A DNA stretch of 64,000 nucleotides from Adiantum capillus-veneris. Its lineage: Eukaryota; Streptophyta; Polypodiopsida; Polypodiales; Pteridaceae. The stretch covers positions 136,720,108 to 136,784,107 of the forward strand of contig CM043955.1 in assembly GCA_014529385.2 (NCBI GenBank), in the 5' to 3' direction. This document shows, piece after piece, positions 43,289 through 54,655 of this stretch (position 1 is its first letter; every line of letters begins with the position of its first letter). The notes below the pieces were generated by a model. That model had not been told where the DNA came from. It was given only the letters and a program-made list of their open reading frames with translations, and did not search any database. The translations under genes were made by a program, and so were the position numbers.

Positions 43289-44482
43289 GCTTGCTTTGTA
43301 CACAAGGGGAAAGAGGGACACAAGTCAGCCCCTAGCCTAGATGCCCACAAGGTGTACCCAAATCCTATTGGATGGCCTTGGAGGTGGACCAATGAGAATT
43401 AGGCTAGAGTAAGTCTAGCTTAATTAATTTAAAAACACTTAAAAAAAGAACCAATAAGAAATAAGCTCTCTAGAATACTATTGGACAGTCTCCCTAGGGG
43501 TCCAATGAGCATTCAACAACCCAATGGCTTGCCTGATTCCTATTGGCCAGGAGACAAAGGGGTCCAATGAGAGTTTAGTTGCATTAATTAATTATCAAAA
43601 ACTCTCACAAAAGGGGAAAGGGGGACACATGTTAGAATGCTATCACTTATGCTGCTTAATTTCCATTGACTGAGCCTGGGGAGGTCCAATAGGGAGTGAG
43701 CATGAGCAAATAGCAAGAGGGGTCGACCAAGAGAGAGAGGGGGCTGATTTTTGAAAGGCATTATTCACTTAAACACTCACACAATCTATGTGTGGAGCAA
43801 GAAGACTCTCTCTCTCCTTCTCAAGCTTTAATGTAAAGCTTACCACCTACTCCAAGCTTGTGAGAAGGGAGTCCTACACCAACAACTCTTGGCTTTGTGA
43901 TGCAAATCCAACCAAGAGCCAAGCTTTAATGCATGCTCACCTCCTCTACCATGCTAATTACTAAGCTAAGAGTATGCTAATGAGTGATTATGTGAGAAGA
44001 TGTACATCTTTCTCATAAGTATATTCCTTCTTCCTCTCAATCTACTCTCATACCCCACTAGCTCTCACCATCTTCGAAGATGTGTGAGGTCTTGGGTCTG
44101 ATACCATGAGGAAATTGATGCTGTGTTAGATAAGTGTTTTGCTCAGTGCATGAAGTTTCCATCTTCATTGCACTAGCTAGTATTGAAGGAACACAAAGAA
44201 TTGTATTGTAAAATGTCTCTCTTGATGGGAGAAACCATAATACAAAGCCTTTTGGAGGGGGGATCAGCTCCATGTAAATCCGGTCCTCAGCTGTTGTCAA
44301 TAGCTTAATTTCTCTCTCTTTTGAAGTATTGTTCATGCTATCTAACTAGGTGTTATGATTTTTGTTTCTCTCTCCACCCAAGCACTCTTATTATTCTCAT
44401 TAGGAATCTATTCTAATGAAATGCTAACTATGTTCATGCTATTTTCCGCTACACACAAGTTACTAGGCCATTAAATGTTACA
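42892..44482 (+). repeat. gypsy 3' LTR
   Basis: 1591 bp. Preceded by the purine-rich TTTCAAGAGAGAGGTAA. Contains (CA)n at 43259-43287, expanded relative to the 5' LTR. Confidence 0.93.
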
Positions 44483-45050
44483 CTTGAAATGTGGATCTAA
44501 TTGTTGGTGTCTCCTAGATCCACCACTTGGCTATTCTAACCATGTCTTAAAGTTAGTTACATTCAACACTTGGCCATCATAACACTTGTAATTTTACATA
44601 ATGTTTGTGGGATGAGTAGATCCTAAATCCACCACTTGGCCATTTAGACTAAGAATTGGGAAGTAGATGCATCAAAGATCCACCACTTGGCCATTATAAC
44701 GAAGGTTGAAATGTGGATCCAATTGTTGGTGTCTCCTAAATCCACCACTTGGCCAATCTAGCCATGTCTTGAAGTTAGGTGCATTCAACACTTGGCCATC
44801 ATAACACTTGTAATTTTACACAATGTTTGTGGGATGAGTAGATCCTAGATCCACCACTTGGCCATTTAGACTAAGAATTGGAAAGTAGGTGCATCAAAGA
44901 TCCACCACTTGGCCATTTAGACTAAGAATTGGAAAGTAGGTGCATCAAAGATCCACCACTTGGCCATTAAATGAAGGCTTGAAATGTGGATCCAATTGTT
45001 GGTGTCTCCTAAATCCACCACCTCATTTTAAAGAAAGTATGTAGCCAATT
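44483..45050 (-). repeat. satellite array, 223-bp units resumed
   Basis: It continues CTTGAAATGTGGAT exactly where the gypsy insertion cut it. One sub-unit (TTTAGACTAAGAATTGG...CCACTTGGCCA) is duplicated at 44860-44960. Confidence 0.85.
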
Positions 45051-45365
45051 TCTGAAGGTGGGTGCATTTAGAAATCCACCACTTGAAACTATTGACCTCG
45101 CTGCAAAAAGCAAAGCAATCATGGTAAAAATCGTTGCCATCCCTTGAACCCGCTTGGGGAGCTGCCCCAAATCTTAAAAAATGTGGCTTTAAAACTAAAA
45201 TGCCCTCAAGCTTTTATCATGGCTTTACCTGACTCAAATCTGAGTTGTATATCAAAAGTTAGAGCAATTTTGGTGAACTGCACTTAAAACAGGACTCCAA
45301 ACAGTCTCAAAATTAGGACACAAGAATTTTTACTTGTACGGTATGCCAAATACGAAGAATAGAGA
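45051..45365. other. array boundary, unidentified
   Basis: No satellite unit and no frame. A GC-rich palindromic phrase, GGGGAGCTGCCCC, at 45157-45169 resembles one at 51810-51838 (GGGGTGTTGCCCC). Confidence 0.35.
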
Positions 45366-48300
45366 GCCAGAAGGTCCACCATTTGTCCAAGCTAAACTCA
45401 ATTGAATCATAGAGAACCACATTATAAAATAAGCATGGAGAAATGGTGAAAGGTCCACCACTTGGCCAACCTTATTCCCATCGTAGCATAGAGAGATGCA
45501 AGGTCCATAGTCTAAGTTGCATATGTAAAATTAATATAAGGTCCACCACCTATCCAAGATAAGTCCCATTGAGGCATACAAAACCACAAGGTTCACTACA
45601 TGTCAAAGCTAAGTTTCATCAAAGCAAAGAAAGACACAAGGTCCACAATCTAAGCTACCCATGGGAAATTGATGTAAGGTCCACCACTTGTCCAAGCTAA
45701 GCTTCATCAAAGCATATAGTAAATGTCCGCAATCTAAGCTATGCATGGAAAAATTGATGCAAGGTCCACCACTTCTCCAAGCTAAGCTCCATTGAAGCAT
45801 TGAGAGCCACTCCGTTGAAGAATACATAGCCAAAATGTCCACCACTTGTTCAAGATAATCTCCATTGAAGCATAGAGGGACACAAGGTCCACAATTTAAG
45901 GTAAACATGGAGAAATGATTGTACGTCCATCACTTGTTCAATCTTAAGCTTCATGAAAGCATAGAGAGCCACAAGGTCCACCACTTGTCCAACCTAATCT
46001 CCATTGTAGCATAAATACCTACAAGGTCCATAATCTAATCTATGCACAGAGAACTGATGCAAGGTCCACCAATTGCCCAAGCTAAGACTCATTGAAGCAT
46101 AGAGAACCACAAGGTCCAATACTTGTCCAAGATAATCTCCATTAAAGCATAGAGGGCCACAAAGTCCATAATTCAAGCTATGCATTTAGAATTCGCTGCA
46201 AGGTCCACCACTTGTCCAAGATAAGATTCCTCCATTTAAGCATAGAGACCTACTTCATTGAGGAATAGAGAGCCAAAAGGTCCACCATTTGTCCAAGATA
46301 AACTCAATTGAAGCATATAGGGCCACAAAGTCCACATTATAAACTAAGCATGGAGATGCAAGGTCCACCACTTGTTGAAACTTCATCTTCATTGAAGCAT
46401 ATAGAGCCACAAGGTCCACCACTTGTCTAACCTAATTTCCATTGTAGCATATAGAGATGCAAGGTCCATAGTCTAAGTTGCATATGGAAAATTAATGTAA
46501 TTTCCACCACCTATCCAAGCTAAGGTCCATTGAGGCATAGAGAACCACAAGGTCCACCACTTGTCCAAGCTAAGGTCCATTGAGGCATAGAGAACCACAA
46601 GGTCCACCACTTGTCCAAGCTAATTTTCATCAAATCAAAGAGAGTCACAAGGTCCACAGTCTATGCTACACATGGGAAATTGATGTAAGGTCCACCACTT
46701 GTCCAAGCTAAGCTTCATCAAAGAATATTGAGTGAGAATTTCCATAATCTCCACCAGTTCTCCAAGCTAAGCTCCATTGAAGCATTGAGAGCCACTCTTG
46801 AAGAATAGAGAGACAAAATGTCCACCACTTGTTCAAGATAATCTCAATTGAAGCATAGAGGGACACAAGGTCCAAATTTAAGCTAAGCATGGAGAAATGA
46901 TGGAAGGTCCATCACTTGTTTAAGCTTAAGCTTCATTCAAGCATAGAGAGCCACAAGGTTCACCACTTGTCCAACCTAATGTCCATTGTAGCATAAATAT
47001 CTACAAGATCCATAATCTAATCTATGCATGGAGAGATGATGCAAGGTCCACCACTTGTCCAATCCTAAGATCTATTGAATCATAGAGATTCACAAGGGCC
47101 ACCAATTTTCTATGCTAAACTTGTTTCTAGCATAGAGTCCCACTCTATTGAAGAATATAGAGCCAGAAGGCCAACCAAATGTTCAAGATAATCTCCGTTG
47201 AAGCATAGAGATCCACAAAGTCCACATTCTAAGCTAAGCATGGAGAAATGATGCAAGGTCCACCATTTGTTCAAACTTAAGCTTCATTCAAGCATATAGA
47301 GCCTCAAGGTCCACCACTAACCCAAATTACATTGTAGCATAGAGAGTCCACAATTTAAGTTAGGTATGGAAAATTTACTCAAGACCCACCACTTATCCAA
47401 GCTAAGCTCCATCAATGCATAGAGAGACACAAGGTCTACAATCTATGCTATGCATGGAGAATTGATGTAACCTCCATCAATTGTTCAAGCTAAGCTTAAT
47501 CAAAGAAAATAGAGCTAAAAGGTCCACAACCTAAGCTATGCACGGAAAATTGATGCAAGGTCTACAACTTCTCCAAGCTAAGCTCCATTGAAGCATAAAG
47601 AACCACTCCATTGAAGAATAGAGATCCATAATGACCACCACTTATTTAAGATAATCTCCATTGAAGCATAGAGGGCCATAAGGTCCACAATTTAAGCTAA
47701 GCAAGGAGAAATGATACAAGGTCCACCACGTGTTCAAGCTTAAACTTCATTCAAGCATAGAGAGCCACAAGATTCACCACTTATCCAACCCAAATCTCCA
47801 TTGTAGCATAGAGAGTTACAAGGTCCACAATGTAATCTATGCATAGAGAATTGATGCAAAGTCCACCACTTGTTCAAACATAAGCTCTATTGAAGCATAG
47901 AGATCCACAAGGTCCACCACTTGTCCAAGCCTAAGCTCTATTGAAGGATAGAGATCCAAAAGGTCCACCACTTGTCCAATCTAATCTTCAATACATCATA
48001 TAGAGCCACAAGGTCCAACCAAAGCACACATAGCCAGAATGTCCACAATCTAAGGTATGCATGGAAAATTGATGCAAGGTCCACCACTTCTTCAAGCTAA
48101 GATCCATTGAAGCATTGAGCATCACTTCATTGAAGAATAGAGCGCCGTAATGTCCACCACCTATTCAAGATAACCTCTATTGAAGCATTGAGTTACAAAA
48201 GGTCCACAATTTAAGCTAAGCATGGAGAAATGGTGTAAATTCCATCACTTTTCAAGCTTAAGCTATATTCAAGCATAGACAGCCACAAGGTCCACCACTT

Positions 48301-50760
48301 GTCCAACCTAATCTCCATTATATCATAAATACTTTCAAGGTCCATAATGTAACATATGTATGGAGAACTGATGCAAGGTTCACCACTTGTTTAAGCTAAG
48401 ATTTATTCTAACATAGAGACCCACTCTATTTTAGAATAGAGAGCCAAAAGTTCAACCACTTGTCCAAGCTAAGATCCATTGAAGCATAGAGAGCCACAAG
48501 GTCCACAATTTAATTTAGGCATGAAGAATGGATGCAAGGTTCCACCACTTGTCTAAGAAAATTCCCATCAAAGCGTAAAAAGCAACAAGGTATATGACTT
48601 ATCCAAGCTAAGGTCAGTCAAGAATGGAGAGTCCACAGTCTAAGTTAGGCATGGAAGAAAAATGCATGGGTCCACTACTTTTTAATCTAAGCCCCATCAA
48701 AGCATAGAGAGCCACAAGGTCCACCACTTGTTCAAGCTTAGCTCATTTGAACAATATAGAGCCACAAGATCCTTAGTCTAAGTTGAAATGCTGCAATGTC
48801 CACTACTTGTCTAAGCTTAAGCTTCATTAGGAAGAATGAAGAGCCACAAATCCCACTACTTGTCCAAGTGAACCTCCATTAAAGTTTCTAGAGCCACATT
48901 TTAAGTTAGGCATGGATAATTGATGCAAAGTTTCATCACTTGTTCATGCTAGGCCCCATCAAATCATAGAGGGTTAGAAGGTCCACCACTTGTTCAAGCA
49001 AGATTCATTGAACCATGAAGAGCCACAAGGTCCACAACCTTGCATTGATAATTGATGCAAGGTACACCACTTGTCCAAACTAAGCTTCTTTGAAGCATAG
49101 AGAGCCACAAGGTCCACCACATGTCCAAGCTAAGCTCCATTCAAGCATGGATATTCAAAAGGTCCAGAATTTAATTTAGGTATGGTGTAAATTTGATGCA
49201 AAGTCCATCATTCAAACATAGAGAGCCACAAGGTCAACCACTTCTTGAAGCTTTTGTAGCATGTAAGCTCCATTGAAGCATAAAGTTCCATAAGTTTTTC
49301 CAATTGTCCAAGCTAAGATCCATTCAAGAATAAATAGCCATACAATCCAAAGATTAAGTTAGGCATGATAGAGAATTGCTATAAGGTACACAAGTTGTCT
49401 AAGATAAGCTTTATAGAAGCATATAGAGCCGCAAGGTCCATAATATGATCCAAAGACTAAATTAGGATAGAGAATTGATATAAGGTAAACCAATTGTCCA
49501 AAATAAGCTTCATAGAAGTATATAGAGCTATGCATGGAAAATTGATGCAAGGTCCACCACTTGTTCATGTTTAAGCTTCATTCATGTATAGAGAGCCACA
49601 AGGTCCACCACTTATCCATTCTAAGATCCATGGAATCATTGAGGGCCATAAGATCCACCACTTGTCCAAGCTATGATCCATTGAATCATAGCAAGACTTA
49701 AGGTCCACCACTTATACAAGCTAATCTCCACTGAATCATAGAGAGACACACGTTTCACCACTCATCCAAGCTAAGCTCCATTGAAGCATAAGGAGCCACA
49801 AGGTCCATTGTCTATTGCTATGTATGGAAAATTGATGCAAGGCTCACCACTTGTCTAAGCTTAAGCTTCATACAAGCATAGAGAGACACAAGGTCCACCA
49901 CTTATCCAAGCAAAGCTCCATTGAAGTATAGTGGACCATAAGGTACAACACTTATCCAAGCTAAGCTCTACTAAAGCATAAAGAGACATAAGGTCTACCA
50001 CTTGTCCAGGATAAGCTCCATTGATGCATAGAAAGCCATTAGATCCAACACTTGTCCAAGCCTAAGCTTCATTCAAGCACAAAGATCTACAAGGTCCACC
50101 ATCCCTTGTCACGGCTAAGCTCTATTAAAGCATAGGAACCTCTAGGTTCACAACTTATTGAAGATAAGCTCCATTGAAGCATAGAGGGCCATATGCTCCA
50201 TGAATTTTCCAGGTTAAGCTCCATTGAGGCATAGAGATCCATAAGGTCCAAAGTCTAAGCTGGGCATGGGGAACTGATGCAAAGTTCACCACTTGTCCAA
50301 GCTAGGCTCCATTGAAGAATAGAGAGCCCATTGAAGTATAGAGAGCCGCGAGGTCCAACACTTGTCCAAGCTAGGCTCCATTGAAGAATAGAGAGCCCAT
50401 TGAATTATAGAGAGCCGCGAGGTCCAACACTTTTCCAAGCCAAACTCTATCACTAAAACAAAAAGAGTGACAACCTCTGAAACTTCTCCAAGCTAAACTC
50501 TATTATTGACACACAGATAGCCACAAGGTCCACCACTTGTCCAAGCTAAGATTCATTAAAGTATAGACAACCACAAGGTCTACAATCTAAGCTAGGCATG
50601 GGGAATTGATGCAAGGTGCACCACTTGTCCAATCTAAGCTCTATTGGATCATAGAGAGCCACAAGGACCATAGTCTAAGCTAAGCATGGAGAATCGATGC
50701 AAGGTCCACCACATGTACAACCTATCATTGACTATTATATCTAGCAGCATGGCTTGCTTG
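45366..50760 (-). repeat. large degenerate satellite array, opposite orientation
   Basis: About 5.4 kb of 50-bp units such as GCATAGAGAGCCACAAGGTC + CACCACTTGTCCAAGCTAAG + CTCCATTGAA, the reverse complement of the units at 20 and 27 kb. They often alternate with a related unit (TCTAAGCTATGCATGGAGAA + TTGATGCAAGGTCCACCACT), giving a ~100-bp higher-order pattern. Roughly 100 units. A local exact duplication lies near 50290-50440. All frames across it are repeat-derived. Confidence 0.9.
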
Positions 50761-52057
50761 GTTTCTAGATCCACCACTTGTCCAACCTAAATTAAAAGTT
50801 TTCCGCTTGGATTTAAATTTTCCCGCTTGGATTCAAAATTCAAAATTTATTGCTTGAATTTTAAAATTTCCCGCTTCAATTCAAAATTTTCTACTTGAGG
50901 AAGATGTTATAGAATTAGATCAAGGTCCACCACTTGTCCAACCTCAATCTATAACCTTCTTTATATTGAGAACCTATCTTATTTCATCGCAATATAGGTA
51001 AATTTTCATTTCATGTATTATTTATGAGCCTCTCCTAGTTTCAACTATCATCTTCATTAGAAACCTCAGTAAGCTACATTACCTTTGCTGAGAAATTAAA
51101 CAAGGAATCACATTTACAAAGGCGTTGGACATAAAGTAGAAAAATACCGAGAAAGCAAATTCACTGGAAGACACAAGTAAGTCAACTATTGAAATTACAT
51201 GCTTATGTACAATGTTTTTTTTTAGGTATATGTATTTATGTCATGTATCCATACTATGTCATGTACAAGCATATGTATTTGTATGTTCTATATGTATATC
51301 ACCATGAGATAGTATACATTTCTACCACATGCATATACATAAAAATATGTACCTACATACATAGGCAAAGCAAACACACTACCAGCTATATTCACAACAT
51401 GCATACACTACATAAATATTTATTACCAATGGATGCACCTACAAAAGTAGGATAAATAGAGCAAGAATTAGAAATTTGGATTTTGTGTATATGTATGTGT
51501 GAGAGAGATAGAGTATCTACATAAATATGTGTGATTTGGTGTGTATGTGGGTCTGTATGGGATCAAGGAAGGTGAACAGTGTGAAGGAAAGGAGTTTTCA
51601 TCATGTTTATGTGTGGGTTGTGTGTGTGTGCGCAAAACATTCATGTATATGTGTGTGTAAGAAGGCATCAGAGAGAAAGAGAACTGTTTTGGTTTCTTGG
51701 AGAGCAAAACATAAATACAGAAACCTGATGTAGATGGAGAGTGAGAGAGAGAGAGGGAGATGAAATGCACCTTGTCATGGTTGGCTCCCATAGACCTTTC
51801 TCGGGGTGTTGCCCCAAACCCCACAGGGAGTGCCGCCCCTTGACCCCGCAAGCAAGTTCCTAAAATAGCACCTTGGACAATGTCCATTACAACTAGGTCC
51901 ATCACTTGTACAAGATATGATCTAATATAGCAATGTCTATAGAGTTATAGTATTCACAACCCTTGTGTAATGTGTAATGTAACTTATACAAATTTTTTCC
52001 AAAGAGAATTTATCTATAAATATGAACTTAACAAGGTGTTTCTTTTCAACTTACAGG
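50761..52057. other. AT-rich non-coding with satellite remnant
   Basis: TTCCCGCTTGGATTCAAAATT-like units recur at 50815-50900. TATGTA-rich sequence follows at 51190-51450 and short GT and GA repeats at 51480-51760. A single satellite-like phrase GTCCATCACTTGTACAAG at 51897 suggests the array once extended this far. No gene. Confidence 0.45.
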
Positions 52058-54655
52058 ATGGACTTTGAATCTGGGGAGAAAGTGCATATGGTACTTGATA
52101 GTGAATTTATTGGTATTGGTTGTGTGTGTAGAACAAATCCCGATTCCACTTGTGGCGGTACAAAGATAGGGCAAGGAAATGTATCTATACTAGTGGAGGA
52201 ATGTTTGAAGGATGTGGTCCTGCCTTTTTCTACAATGGATACTACATCTCTCCAAAGCTCATTATGGAGTGTTGTTCGATGGCCTAAGCTTCTTCTGTAG
52301 AAATCCATAATGAATGACAACATAATTGACACAAATGAAAGCTACAGTGGTGATGAACAAGGGGATCATCTTGATCCTCTAGTTACATATGCAATACCTA
52401 TTACAAGCCTAGAGTTTGAAATGTCAATATGTGAATCTTGGAGAAATCAAAGGGTCCTTTTAAAGGAAGACAAAATGATGCACAATGTGAATGAAGGGAC
52501 CAGCTTGTATGTATTTCCACATGATTATGTCAATTTGCAGGTACTTGGTGATGACATTATGGGTGTAGTATTTCAAGGGAGAATGCAATCAGTGAGAATA
52601 TGCTTGAAGTGGAAAGCATTACTTTGCTAAAGTATCCCATCCAACATACAACCATGTTGGATGGGAGCCCACTACAACGCTTTGTTCCTATTGATGGGAT
52701 ACATACTAGACGTGAGGATGTATCCAATGATGACCATGCTGGGAAAAAACTTGATGGTAGTGTTGATGTCCCTTTGCTAAGGAAGAGACGATACAGTTTT
52801 ATCAATAGGACTCAAAAAGTGCAAGCAGCACCAGCTTCTACTTTTTATTTTTCAGTGAGTCAATTCAAAGGGTTTTATGCATTGATTGTTGTGGAAACAA
52901 ATGCTTTCACTTTGTAAATCGTGATTTGGTGACAAAATTACAACAAGAATACTGGGGAGAGTCTCGAAAAGCATGCACAAATTAAGTATATGGTGTTCTA
53001 TCTATATGCTATCATAAAGATGAGAAGATGCGATACCAATTCAAGATAAATGGCTCTATTGTTTGCTGCAGAGCATGGTATGAGCTACATGGAATACCAA
53101 AGACATCATTTTACTGCTACAAGGAAAATTTTGAAAATGGTGTGTGCCAATATGTGCATGGTAACACATGTACATTGAGAAGAGGACTTCAACATACTAG
53201 TTAAGCAAGAGCACTATTAAATAAATTTGTGGATAACAACTCTAAGAAGATGCCACATAGAAGTAGAACCCTACTAGGTGTGGCTCAAGAGAGACTCAAT
53301 TAGTGATTCAATGTACAAACAAGTTGACATTTTAAGCAAAATCAACACAACACTCGACCAAATGGGCTATGAGAAGAAGTTATCTCAATCTTCTTTTGGT
53401 AGAATTTGGAACAAAGAGTATCCACGTGTCACTTTAACAAAGACAAGTGAGTTCTCTAAGTGAAATGTCTGTAGTTCAATCAAGGCAAGGCTAGAAGCTA
53501 AACATTCTTGAAGAGAGATCTCTTCTCTTGAGAGAAAGAGAAGTTCACATGGCACAACATAAGAGTTGTAGGAGCTTATATTATGCATGGCGCATATATT
53601 CAGAAACTCAACCACAAAAGTATGTTTGTATAATCCATGATAAGATGGATCAAAAGAAGACTTCCATTCTTTGATTACACATTGTTCCTAAGGGTGTGAA
53701 TTTAGGATACAATTTGCAGGTGGCTTTGATGGGTATAATCACTCATGGCCATGGAGAAGGTCATTATGGTCACTATGTCTTGAATGGTTTGTGACCAGCT
53801 GATCCAAGTCTTTCAATTGGCTCAATTGCTAATTGTTTACATAACTTAGAGAGGATAGATAAGCATCCTCTTGATGATCTAGCAACAAATGGACTACCAA
53901 GGAGTAGTATCTCTCTACTACATGCTTTGAACTCAAGGGATGCTTTAGAACACCACAACTTGAGTGATGGAAAAGAGACCATCGTGCAACCATCGAAAGC
54001 TACAAAAGCAGAATTGGGGTCAACATTTTGCAAGTTTCCAGAGAACTTGTTACTACAATTGGATAATTGTGCAGGGGAAAACAAAAATCGATACTTATTT
54101 GCCTATTTGCCAATTCTTGTTGCAAGGGGTGTTTTTAAAACAATCCAACTAGGATTTTTGATGGTTGGGCATACCCATGAGGACATAGATGCCATGTTCA
54201 ATAAGTTTTCAAAGAAATTACGAGTTACACAAACATATACTTTGCCACACTTGATGCATACATTACGAAATAGCTCGTCTTCATCTCGGGCCCCATTTTT
54301 TCTTGAAAAGGTCCCCGATTTCAAGAAATATTGTGATGGTTATCGTTGTGATGGACAAGACATACTTGTTGGACATTCCAAACAACTTCAATTCAGGATT
54401 TTTATGCAAGATGAGACACCAATGATGCAGTATAAGGCACATGTAGGTGTATCAAGTTGGAGTGGAACCATTTGCCTTTGGAAAATAGGCATAGAAGGCA
54501 ATCCAAGGTTGCCACATGGAGATCCACCTTTGGTGCCAATGGCAGAATCTGTCAAGGCTCACGAAGAAGTGATTTTAGGGTTGAAGAATTATATTAAGTT
54601 TTGGCAAAATCTAGAGAATGGTTCAAATGTTCCACGGTATTATATACCTCTGTGA
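52058..54655 (+). pseudogene. decayed DUF7869-type transposase-like protein
   Basis: The best part is the last ~350 codons (about 53530-54655): CIIHDKMDQKKTSIL, MGIITHGHGEGHYGH, LLLQLDNCAGENKNRYLFA, ARGVFKTIQLGFLMVGHTHE then DIDAMFNKFSKKL. This is the DUF7869 layout (LDN-x-GENKN and GHTHEDID), a DDE/RNase-H-like fold linked to DNA transposon proteins in plants and other eukaryotes. Upstream in other frames are INGSIVCCRAWYELHGI (about 53045), EFSK + SSIKARLEAKHS (53450-53510) and, more doubtfully, MDFESGEKVHMVLDSEF (52058). TGA stops at 53672 and 53792 and at least two frameshifts make it a pseudogene. Possible introns were not resolved, and terminal inverted repeats were not found. Confidence 0.72.

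Larger units (their letters stand above)
36796..44482 (+). mobile_element. Ty3/gypsy chromodomain retrotransposon, complete but decayed
   Basis: 7687 bp with perfect target duplication CTTGA (36791-36795 and 44483-44487). The LTRs begin TGTCATAATAAC and end AAATGTTACA, with a tRNA-iMet primer site at 38353. The order is gag, then the end of reverse transcriptase, RNase H, integrase and chromodomain, so it is a chromovirus. Protease and most of reverse transcriptase are missing between about 40320 and 40340. Many stops and frameshifts are present. LTRs of 1556 and 1591 bp differ clearly more than those of the copia element, so this insertion is older. Confidence 0.94.

Noticed and set aside
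45609-46890. Repeated frames with phrases like LDKWWTLHQF
   Set aside because: They are translation of the 50-bp satellite. The apparent protein repeat follows the DNA period and contains stops at random.
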